From: Gordionus sp. m RMFG-2023
Taxonomy: Eukaryota; Nematomorpha; Gordioida; Chordodea; Parachordodidae
DNA: 64,000 bases
Assembly: GCF_954871325.1 (NCBI RefSeq)
Contig: NC_088776.1
Coordinates: 43,790,569-43,854,568, forward strand
Reading direction: 5' to 3'
In this document: positions 52,301 to 59,327 of the stretch, piece by piece
Layout of the letters: each line of letters begins with the position of its first letter
Position numbering within the stretch: position 1 is the stretch's first letter
Notes under the pieces: generated by a model
Told to the model about the DNA's origin: nothing
The model's input: the letters and a program-made list of their open reading frames with translations, nothing else
The model's database searches: none
Made by a program: the position numbers and the translations under genes

Positions 52301-54538
52301 AATATCTTATTTTTTGGCAAAATAATATAAAAAGTTCAGTTTATAATGTTCATATTTGCTCTATATTTTAACATAATATTTTATAACTCCTTGCTTGCCA
52401 AGCACAAACATGATTAAAAACAAGTGAGCCTATTACTTTTATATCAATTAATTCATCTATTGTGTATGCTTTTATTTTTGATTTTCTTTAAAAATTTGCA
52501 ATTTAATTTTCATTCACTTTTATTTTAAACTCCCATTAGTTTATTATAATATTCTCATATTAAATTTGATTTTTTAAAAATATTAAATGAATAAAAATTT
52601 AAAAATGAATAAATAAAATATAATTAGAAAACCAAAAGGCAAAAATTATAAATAAATTGAAAACCTTATAAAGATCTACAAATCTTGACCCATTAAAAAA
52701 TATATAATGGGTCTAGCAAATCAGAAAATTTTAATGAGAGAGGCTGGAAAAAAAATTATAACAAAGAAAAATTTAGAGCCAGGCCAGACAATTTATACAT
52801 AAATAATCAGGTAGGGCTTCCAAATTTTTTATTTTTCATAAAATTTTAATAGATCAAGCCTGGGCATTAAAATTTTGTATATTTTTTTAAATTTCAAGCT
52901 GATTGATTTTTTAAATAAATTACTATGCTTATTTCATGATATTTTAGGAGCTATCTAAATAAAAATCATGAATCTATAAATAATATAGTAAATTCACAAA
53001 AATAATTAAACAAGTTATTTATATGATCCAATTATAAATAAACAAACACATTACATATATAAGACACAATTAAATTATAAAATAATTATAAAGAGAAATA
53101 GTCATTGAGGAGAGATATAAAATTCTAAATTGACATTGGGACAAAAATAAGATATAGATAAAAATGATGCCTAAAAAATTTGTAAAAAAAATTTAATGTG
53201 CCAAAGCAAACTTTTTGAAAAATTTTAAAGGGTTGGCAAATTTATAAGCAAATTTCTTTTAAAATTATAACAGGTCAACTTGTGCTTCTTAACAGGCCAA
53301 AATGAGCCTTTATCTCTAAAATCTTATAATTTATCAATAATATATCACTATTTTTTGAGTTAATGAATTAAATTTAAATCTATCACTTATTTATATTAAT
53401 AGGAATTTCAATTTTTTTTTAATATTTATTAAAATTATAAAACTATATTATATTAAATAAAATTTAAAAACTATTAGGCATAAATTTATCCTTTGGACAG
53501 ATTTAAGGCAAGTACATGATATCATTTAAGGGTTACTGAGATGTTTTTTGAGAAAACATTGGTGGGCAAACTAAAAAAACAATGGGTGGTTGATATTTTT
53601 TATAGAACCATATTGTGGAATAATAGATAGGCAGGTTGGTATTTTTTCAAAAGGAATAAGTAGTTTTAAAAAAAATTAAAATAAAAGAAGCAGGCTTGTA
53701 GGCTAAAACCCCACTCATTGCAGACCTCTAATATGAGTATTATAATATGTGATTTCTATAATTTTACTATAAATTTTTATACCTATTTCATATTTTAAAT
53801 GATCAATCAATACAATCAATTCATCTCTGTCTCTTAATAGTTAACATAAAATTTAGTTTCCTTTTATTTTATATACTTGCATATGACATTCCAATTTTGA
53901 TTATCATTGCCTTCTTTATATATCATTATACCTTCCTCAATATCTTGCTGGAACCAATAGAAATAACCCAAAATATCTCTGCCTATAGGCAAATCTCTCA
54001 TTTCTTGCTTTTCCAAGTTTAGAATTTCATTTTTAAAATCATTATTTTCATCAAATTGTATTTCCAATAATTTCTATTTTATATAAAAAAAATATAATTA
54101 ATTATTCACATGTCACATAAACTTTATACTTTTAAAATATATAATTTTTTGTGAGCACTTATCTTTTCATACTGTTTTTTATATAAATAATCAATTTCAT
54201 CAACTGTTAAATTATCTGTAAACTATTATTTTATCAATAACATAAAAATACATTAAAATAAACTTTTATTATATATTTTTCCCAATTTTCACGTCGCATA
54301 CTTTTTCTAATTTTTTTTATAAGAGTAATCTGCATATGTATCAATGCTTTAAAAATTTAATAAAAAATAAAAATCAGAATAGCTATAAAAATTAATCAAA
54401 ACCTGTTGATGAATTTTCTATACAATGTTTTAAATCATTTAATGTAAGGAATGGAATATCCAATAGATAACCGAATCTTTGAATAAATGAATAAACTATA
54501 GCAAAATTACAATCATTAATAAATGAGTAAATCTCCAT
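42197..54538 (-). CDS. RSF1: RSF1 homologue (remodeling and spacing factor 1), 15 coding exons
   Basis: RSF1 is the histone-binding subunit that pairs with the ISWI ATPase SNF2H to space nucleosomes in the nucleus. The minus-strand exons are 54538-54403, 54346-54264, 54222-54163, 54073-53877, 53832-53783, 52150-51845, 51715-51558, 50752-50629, 50356-50292, 49109-48999, 48323-48189, 47826-47673, 47116-47038, 45548-45037 and 43383-42197. Intron phases agree at every junction and the sum is 3357 nt (1118 residues plus stop), against about 1441 residues in human. Blocks matching human RSF1 from memory are NFAIVYSFIQRFGYLLD, ENWEKYIIK, PIGRDILGYFYWFQQD, an eight-ligand PHD finger, the RLLIEKL...KISNIL helix after it, and RKPINYHFDDYDKLIERAI. 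An AT-hook and an Asn-rich tail follow. The start is the ATG at 54538, which leaves a short N-terminus as in RSF1. All junctions are GT-AG except intron 3 (AT-AG). No in-frame stop is seen, so the gene looks alive. Confidence 0.88.
44320..44530 (+). repeat. possible SINE in RSF1 intron 14
   Basis: GGGGATAGTGGTAAAACCG resembles a tRNA box-A region, and the block 44330-44520 is GC-richer than the intron around it. No clear box B, tail or target duplication was found. Confidence 0.25.
45037..45548 (-). CDS. RSF1: RSF1 exon 14: AT-hook exon
   Basis: It begins after a pyrimidine-rich acceptor (CATTAAACAAG/AAC) and ends at AAAG/GTTTAA. An AT-hook core, KRGRGRPKKPK, lies mid-exon and should contact AT-rich minor groove. 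A Ser/Asp-rich patch and a basic KSRPKKHRKREIK tail follow. Read without splicing, the frame stops at 44987. The phase-1 donor joins exon 15 exactly. Confidence 0.8.
46403..46850. repeat. inverted-repeat element in RSF1 intron 13
   Basis: CTCTACTTCAAAGATTTTTT on the left is loosely mirrored by CAAAATCTTTGAAAC...TTTGAAGAGCA on the right. It is a probable decayed MITE and is non-coding. Confidence 0.4.
47038..47116 (-). CDS. RSF1: RSF1 exon 13: short linker exon
   Basis: It encodes SFKDPLPHDMHTRSSHFSDS then HEETNL. The acceptor is TTTGTAAAG/CT and the donor CTTAA/GTATAG. It is needed to bring phase 1 (exon 12) to phase 2 (exon 14), which supports it despite low conservation. Confidence 0.75.
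47673..47826 (-). CDS. RSF1: RSF1 exon 12: RKPINYHFDDYDKLI block
   Basis: LLSTRICRNRKPINYHFDDY then DKLIERAIKEQN aligns with human LERRSTRTRKCISYRFDEFDEAIDEAIEDD, the most diagnostic block C-terminal of the PHD. The donor AATT/GTGAGT is strong and the acceptor GATAAAG/GACACA is weaker. Confidence 0.92.
47915..48106. mobile_element. MITE-like inverted repeat in RSF1 intron 11
   Basis: The left end AGAGTTTGGAAAAAATCTTC and the right end (inverted) AGAGTTTGAAAAAAATCTTT are near-identical. The interior is A/T-run rich. The target duplication is unclear. Confidence 0.6.
48189..48323 (-). CDS. RSF1: RSF1 exon 11: post-PHD helix
   Basis: It reads RLLIEKLRKKLNLLDELIEK then RKHVARKHERL and AGIKISNILEYH, against human KLLCEKLEEQLQDLDVALKK...ERLVYVGISIENII. 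The acceptor is ATAAAAG/CGA and the donor ATCAT/GTAAAA. A long basic amphipathic helix is predicted. Confidence 0.92.
48999..49109 (-). CDS. RSF1: RSF1 exon 10: second half of the PHD finger
   Basis: 37 codons. LCCLTCSSFYHDSC gives four ligands (C, C, H, C) and WVCSLCEH the last two, matching human LLCDSCDSGYHTAC...WFCPPCQH. All eight PHD ligands are therefore present. It is phase 0 at both ends. Confidence 0.93.
49413..49620. mobile_element. CAGAGACCTGCAG-family MITE in RSF1 intron 9
   Basis: It starts CAGAGACTTGCAGAGGTA and ends CCACCTGCAGGTCTCTG. The interior matches the copy at 35248. No 8-bp duplication survives. Being intronic, it is presumably removed by splicing. Confidence 0.82.
50292..50356 (-). 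CDS. RSF1: RSF1 exon 9: first half of the PHD finger
   Basis: A 65-nt exon ending in TCRKCSKSRPSP, which provides the first two zinc ligands (human PCKKCGLPNHPE). The donor is CTCCA/GTAAAT. The acceptor region is part of a 54-bp tandem duplication, so a second identical acceptor lies 54 nt upstream in the transcript. Confidence 0.85.
50339..50446. repeat. 54-bp tandem duplication covering the exon 9 acceptor
   Basis: Two units (50339-50392 and 50393-50446) differ at one position or so. Each includes, on the minus strand, TTTTTATTTAG/AAATTC, so the splice acceptor is duplicated. Use of the upstream acceptor would add 54 nt containing an in-frame TAA. Confidence 0.92.
50629..50752 (-). CDS. 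RSF1: RSF1 exon 8: ERTLRS segment before the PHD
   Basis: It reads QDESFKIDNGNLTEETTERT then LRSAKKKVLLEVKKDN. The TLRS part recalls GRTLRRSPR upstream of the human PHD finger. The acceptor is ATATACAG/CAA and the donor CCAA/GTATAC. Confidence 0.8.
51558..51715 (-). CDS. RSF1: RSF1 exon 7: basic linker
   Basis: It encodes NEAYDHKTKSCLRNNTVTEE then QISSRPPKRKANLKVI, a likely nuclear-localisation-type basic cluster. The acceptor is ACAAAAAG/ATG, the donor AATAAC/GTATAA, and it ends in phase 0. Confidence 0.75.
51845..52150 (-). CDS. RSF1: RSF1 exon 6: acidic linker
   Basis: It encodes an Asp/Glu/Asn-rich stretch beginning EDDLPDNYNDLSEVMNKEIT. The acceptor is TTTGATAG/AAG and the donor AAAA/GTAAAT. 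Sequence conservation is low, as in the acidic middle of other RSF1 proteins. It is kept because it is open, bounded by good sites and phase-matched. Confidence 0.75.
52665..53735. mobile_element. possible decayed MITE filling RSF1 intron 5
   Basis: AGATCTACAAATCTTGACCC near the left is loosely inverted to GGGG...TTGCAGACCTCT (inverted AGAGGTCTGCAATG) near the right. GGCCTGG-type words are scattered inside. It probably explains the 1.6-kb intron among neighbours of about 50 nt. Confidence 0.35.
53783..53832 (-). CDS. RSF1: RSF1 exon 5: micro-exon closing the WHIM-type region
   Basis: A 50-nt exon reading KDRDELIVLIDHLKYEI with its neighbours, aligning with human RNRNELAETLALLKAQI. The phase fits both sides. 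Confidence 0.88.
53877..54073 (-). CDS. RSF1: RSF1 exon 4: conserved PIGRD block
   Basis: It starts KLLEIQFDENNDFKNEI (human YLCECQFDDNLKFKNII) and contains LPIGRDILGYFYWFQQD (human QPIGRDKDGLMYWYQLD) and NQNWNVICK (human GSSWKCIVR). The donor TGCAA/GTATAT leaves phase 2. The next intron is 44 nt. Confidence 0.92.
54163..54222 (-). CDS. RSF1: RSF1 exon 3: short helical exon with unusual donor
   Basis: Twenty codons, FTDNLTVDEIDYLYKKQYEK. The acceptor is AATAATAG/TTT. To keep frame with exon 4 it must end GAAAAG/ATAAGT, an AT rather than GT donor. The two nearby GT sites give the wrong phase. The preceding intron is only 41 nt. Confidence 0.7.
54264..54346 (-). CDS. RSF1: RSF1 exon 2: DDT/WHIM-type helices
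   Basis: It reads LIHMQITLIKKIRKSMRREN then WEKYIIK, against human LVELHLKLMRKIGKS...RWEKYLIK. The acceptor is TTTTTAAAG/CA and the preferred donor AAA/GTTTAT. An alternative in-phase donor 12 nt downstream (AAT/GTATTT) would add four residues, VYFN. Confidence 0.85.
54403..54538 (-). CDS. RSF1: RSF1 exon 1: start and first helix of the DDT/WHIM-type region
   Basis: ATG at 54538-54536. It encodes MEIYSFINDCNFAIVYSF and then QRFGYLLDIPFLTLNDL, aligning with human NFAVVCSFLERYGPLLDLP. The donor is ACAG/GTTTTG and it ends in phase 1. The following intron is 56 nt. Confidence 0.88.
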
Positions 54539-54632
54539 AGGATGGATGATCCTCACATAAATTATAAATATTATTTTTAAAAAATTGGCATAAGTAAAAT
54601 TGAAATAAAATCTCTCTTCTTTAAAAAAATAA

Positions 54633-55299
54633 TCAGATATGCTGTGCCAGCGTGTGGGCAATTAATTTTAAAGTTTTCGCATTATTTAGAACTGTTTGTG
54701 AAATGCAATTTATATTATCAGCGTAACTATCGATCAAGGGATGGAAATCAGAGTTGTACAAAAGATCTTCTTTGAAGATTTTTGAGCGAGATCTAGCTCA
54801 AAAATTTGAGCAAGATCTTTGAAGATCGTAAAATTTGAAGATCTTTTATTTTTTAAAAATTTTGTGTAACGATCTTCAAAGATCTAGATCTTTGAGGATC
54901 GCTCCGATCAACGATCTTCAAAGATCTTCATGATATTTATTTTTTTACCCCTTTATTAAAAGTCCAGATGTTTTTCAATTTTCATCAAGGCAGGAGGAGA
55001 GGTATAAAACATAAAAGAAATATTATAATAATAAAATTGAAAAACATCTGGGTTTTTAATAAAGGGGTAAAAAAATAAATATCATGAAGATCTTTGAAGA
55101 TCTTTGAAGATCGTTACACAAAATTTTTAAAAAATAAAAGATCTTCAAATTTTACGATCTTCAAATTTTACGATCTTCAAAGATCTTGAGCAAATGTACA
55201 ACTCTGATGGAAATCATCAACCAAAATATGGTCTGCCTCACAGATTGATTGCAAGCATTTACGATGCTCAACCTCAATTTCACATTCCAAATCAGCTAC
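54633..55299 (-). pseudogene. small unrecognised ORF interrupted by a MITE
   Basis: Removing the MITE and one copy of its target duplication leaves one continuous minus-strand frame of about 65 codons. It reads ADLECEIEVEHRKCLQSICE then ADHILVDDFHPLIDSYADN and ISQTVLNNAKTLKLIAHTLA, ending QHI at the TGA at 54635-54633. The spacing of hydrophobic residues suggests a helical, coiled-coil-like protein, but I do not recognise the family. Upstream the frame stops at 55302, with AG acceptor candidates just inside (TATTGAG/TA, TAG/CT), so this looks like a terminal exon. The first exon was not found. It ends only 95 nt before the RSF1 ATG. Read through the MITE, the frame stops within about ten codons. 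Confidence 0.55.
54749..55206. mobile_element. hAT-type MITE built of GATCTTC repeats, perfect 8-bp duplication
   Basis: The target duplication ATGGAAAT is perfect (54741-54748 and 55207-55214). The ends are CAGAGTTGTACAAAAGATC and its near-inverse. Nearly the whole 458 bp is an inverted repeat. Subterminal clusters of GATCTTTGAAGATC palindromes are followed by a mirrored TTTACCCCTTTATTAAAA block, with a short unpaired centre at about 54980-55030. It is non-coding. The clean ends suggest a young insertion. Confidence 0.92.
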
Positions 55300-56199
55300 T
55301 CAATACTCTCTAATGTTTTTAATCAGAATATTAATTCTGGCAACTTTTTTATGCCATCAACTTAGCCCTAAGCATAAATGATGCTTATAAGCCCTCAATC
55401 TGACTCTTCTTTTGACGTTTACTCCGGTATTAGTTACCGTCTGTTATATTTTGTTTTTTAAAAGAATTTCTCTTCTATAATATCCATCTCATATAATATA
55501 GTTTCACCAGTATGTTTTTGCGTCACGTTTCTAGTTGCCAGGGTAAAATATATTAAATCAGAATTTTTTTAAATTGTAGACTAAACGTAATATAGTGATA
55601 TAATTTTGACGCTTGAAATGAAATATCCATAAATCAAAAGTGATAGAACAGAATTTTGGTCCAGAATCCTTCAAATTTAAAACATGCGCCTTTATATATG
55701 AATAAAGATCATTTAGTTCCACCCCCCCCCCCGACTAATGGTTTTCATATCAAGATATTATGACGAGGAATCAATTATCTTCCTTAAGACTTAATAATTC
55801 AAAATGGTGTTGTTAGAAAAGTGATTTAGATGCGAAAGTACTCTCTTTTTCAAAATTGGCACCCTATTTTTAAACATTTAAATAAATACATTAATATTTT
55901 ATTTAGATAGATTTCTTACGAAATTTTAGGGTATATTTTTAATTTCTTGAGGCATTTAATCATTTTCTTATCATAATTTCCCTTTCGCATCGAGAAGAAA
56001 CAAAATGTTAAAAATTCAAAATATATTATATGAAATAGATATAATATATATATTATTAATTATAAGTATTATCTTATTTAATAATCCCATTAGTGTTATA
56101 AAGCAACATTATTACTAAGCGTTATAATGCAAATATTATCTGGCATAGAGCCTAGGATGGATATAAAATTGGATATGCATATTTCGAGAGATATTCATG
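55300..56199. other. region upstream of the RSF1 locus, no clear gene
   Basis: It may hold the first exon of the interrupted ORF and promoter sequence, but no start or splice donor could be fixed. A C run lies at 55723-55734. Confidence 0.35.
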
Positions 56200-56570
56200 G
56201 TTAATGATGCTTACTACCAAGTTAATGTATGGAAATATTCTAAATACCAACCCAATTTGCTAAATACCGACCAAAATTTATTAAAATGTAATAAGACTTA
56301 TTATTTAATATATTATAATGGAATCACGTGGTCGAGTCCGGCCTCCTAGATATCATCCCCCCAAGGATGGAACCACCAAGTTAGAATAACCGGGATTCGA
56401 ACCTGTGATTATGGGATCAGTAAGCGAAGCTCTTGCCGAGCCATAGAGGTTTTCCAAAAATCACGATATTTCAAATATATATTATAAATATATTTGGTAG
56501 TGCCTATCCAAATGAAAAATAAACAAAATTCAAATTTGAGTAGTATCTTAAGGTAGTAAGCATCATTAAC
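56200..56570. mobile_element. MITE with perfect 19-bp TIR carrying a tRNA-like insert
   Basis: Terminal repeats GTTAATGATGCTTACTACC (56200-56218) and its exact reverse complement (56552-56570). The interior is AT-rich except for a GC-rich segment at 56321-56455 with tRNA-like boxes. The flanks show no obvious duplication. Confidence 0.75.
56321..56455 (-). repeat. tRNA-derived SINE-like segment
   Basis: On the minus strand, box A TGGCTCGGCAAGAG (56443-56430) and box B GGTTCGAATCCCG (56403-56391) are well spaced for pol III. A GC-rich body runs on to 56321, beyond tRNA length, and an AT-rich tail follows, as in a SINE. A tRNA pseudogene is the alternative. Confidence 0.6.
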
Positions 56571-56614
56571 TGTCTAAGGTATAAATTTTCTTCGTATCAG
56601 GTCAATTCAGCAAA

Positions 56615-57180
56615 ACTTTTATCGCGAAACACTTTTTGGCGAAACTTTTATCGCGAATGTCGTTTATCGCGAAGGAATTTTATAGCGAAGGTAATATCGC
56701 GAAACGAATTCCGCGAATTTTTTCCGCGAAACATTTATAGCGAAGACAATATCGCTAACTTATTATCGCGAATTTATTTCCGCGAAATCTTAATCGCGAA
56801 TAGTTTATAGCGAATACATTCTAGCGAAACTTTGATCCGTTATAGCGAATTTATTTCCGCAAAACCTTAACCGCGAATACTTTATAGCGAATACATTTTA
56901 GCGAAACTTTCATCGCAAACTCGTTATAGAGAATTTATTTTCGTGAAACTTTAACCGCAATACTTTATAGCGAATACATTTTGGCGAAACTTTGATCGCG
57001 AACTCATTATAGCGAATTTATTTCCGCGAAACCTAAACCGCGAATACTTTAGAGCGAATACATTTTAGCGAAACTTTGATCGCTAACTCGTTATAGCGAA
57101 ACTTTAATCGAGAACCATTTATAGCAAATTTTCTATCGCTATAGCAAGCGCATGACCGTGAAAATTGCGAATTCATTTTA
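56615..57180. repeat. GCGAA satellite with a higher-order period near 88 bp
   Basis: Dozens of GCGAA / CGCGAA pentamers or hexamers are spaced about 13-19 bp apart (TTATCGCGAA, ATAGCGAAT, TTCCGCGAA, TTTAGCGAAAC). From about 56770 the submotifs recur in fixed order: TTATTTCCGCGAA, CCGCGAATACTTTATAGCG, AATACATTTTAGCGAAAC, TTGATCGCGAACTCGTTA. Three to four diverged higher-order copies result. The CpG density is striking in so AT-rich a window. No stable reading frame was noticed. Confidence 0.85.
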
Positions 57181-59069
57181 AGTGAAATTGATATATTCAA
57201 AATCAATTTACCACCGAAGTTTCTTAAATCATAAACGCCAATGTTTTAAGAATATTTTATTACGTATTGTTTTTAATAAGCATGTAACCTCTATCTGATG
57301 TCATAGAAAATATATTAGTCTTTCTGATCTCACTCACTCATGGTTGTAAGTATGGAGGGGACATTTTGGGTTAAGTTTTTAAGAATAAGTTAACCCCACC
57401 CCCCTCCAACATAAAATTTTAATGTCATTTAAATGAATACTTATTTTCCAATCTATAAAAAAATATACTGAAAGCTAATAATTTTTTATTGATTTCTCAG
57501 ATTATTTTTAAAAATTATAGAAGATTTTACTAATAATTAATGCCTCTTAATTACAATTTTTAGATAATGCACATCGATATAACTTTCTGATATAAAAGTA
57601 ACCAATTCATTTGAATATCTTGACCTCTCCTTTTTCTTCTATTCGCATTTTAATAAATAGAAATAACTGCAAAGTTATGATTAATCAAAAAAAATTCAAA
57701 ATATTCTATTGGATTACATAAATTTGTAATATTTATGAAGAATAAATTATGGGTATAAATCATTAGATCTTCAGTTATTTAGTTTTTATTTTTGCTGATT
57801 TCACAAGTCTAACTAAACAATATAAAAATAAAAAAATGTAAAATAGTTTTCATAATTTTTTAAAATAATACCAATTCAATTTAAATCACAGCGTTATCAT
57901 GAAAACACCGCTAAACGTTTCTACTCAATTTGTAAGCACTTTTAATCATTTTTCCTAATAAAATGGAATTTAAAAAATCAGGATTTTTTGAAAATAAATA
58001 GAAAATGTTCCAAATCGATATTCCAATATCGGGAAACTAGGGCAAAATGGAGTGTTTATTTATTTACTCTTACATATTTTACCACGACAAGAATGAAGGG
58101 GGGGGGGGGTGGTTTGTTAAAAACACTTTCTAAATTTTAAAAAAAGTATATAAATGAAGGATAATAAAAAATAATTATAAAAAGTGGCTATATTTTTAAT
58201 TGATTAAATAGTTGTCTTATTCAATTTTCTCATTTTGTAGATTGCAAAAATTTTTAGGCCCGGGCTTTTAGGCCCGGGCATACCTCCAATATTCTAAGAG
58301 TGAGGTGGGATTTTCAATGACCAAAAGGATAAAAAGCGGCATATAAATATTGGTGAATAATTTTTTTCAAATTAAAATTTATAAATTTAAATTTAAAATT
58401 ATCCATATTTATAAAGTCAAAATATATAAAAATTAGATCCAAATCTACATATTTATCGGAAGGAATTTATTTTATTAAAAAGTTTATTATACATGAAAAT
58501 AAATTTTAACTCTTCGCAATTCATGTATTTCTGCTTTACCATTAATTCGCCTCTAATAAATCAAATGAGACCGAAGAATGATTTTTTCGCCTAATCATTC
58601 ATTAAACTCATCTCTGAGCCAGTTTGAATGTAGAATTAAAAATAAATCTTTACATAATTTTTAGGCTTATATTTACATTTTTATTTAATTCTTTCAAAAT
58701 ATTCTAACTTGATCGTGCTATTCAAAATCAAAGGTTTAAGCTATTTATATCTATAATTACCGTTATAATTTGATAATTCTGAGTAATTTCTTTATATGCT
58801 TCAACTTGTGTATCAGAACAGAGGAATAGACAAGATTTATATATTTTAATATCAGCGCCGTTAAATTTGGCGGCTGAATAGTTCTACGAACTAATTGTAA
58901 ATTATATCAATATTTTTTGCTTTATTAGTACCAATTGAGTATTTAAACGAGTATAGTAGCTCGTAAAAGGAAAAAACTATTAGTAACAGAATTTTGGCAA
59001 ATCTATGATTTAAACGACTGAAATAATTTATTCTGAAAATTTTATCGATGTTCCGTATTAATTATAATT
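57181..59069. other. gene-free stretch
   Basis: No exon recognised. GGCCCGGGC occurs twice at 58257-58279 (MITE remnant), C/G runs lie at 57398 and 58098. Confidence 0.45.
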
Positions 59070-59327
59070 TAATTCGTTTAATAGACATTATAAAGAAAAA
59101 GTTTATTAGCAAAATAAGAAAAATTGCCCAATTTGGCATTATTGATAGAATGGAAAATAGTTGGTTTGCACTAATATTTATTAATTCTTCAGTCATTTTT
59201 TTTCACACACAAAATGGTAACCGTACTATAAGAGAAATAAAATCTATATCACCTATTAAAGCGTAAAATCAACCAAATTTCTGGAAGCATTTAATCTGGA
59301 ACTTAAATCAATAATTGAAATTTATTA
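59070..59327 (+). repeat. repeat family R, left part of a copy split by Tigger
   Basis: AAAATTGCCCAATTTGGCA, AAAGCGTAAAATCAACC and CTGGAAGCATTTAATCTGG match the R monomers near 10.2-10.4 kb. The unit resumes at 62281. Confidence 0.65.
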
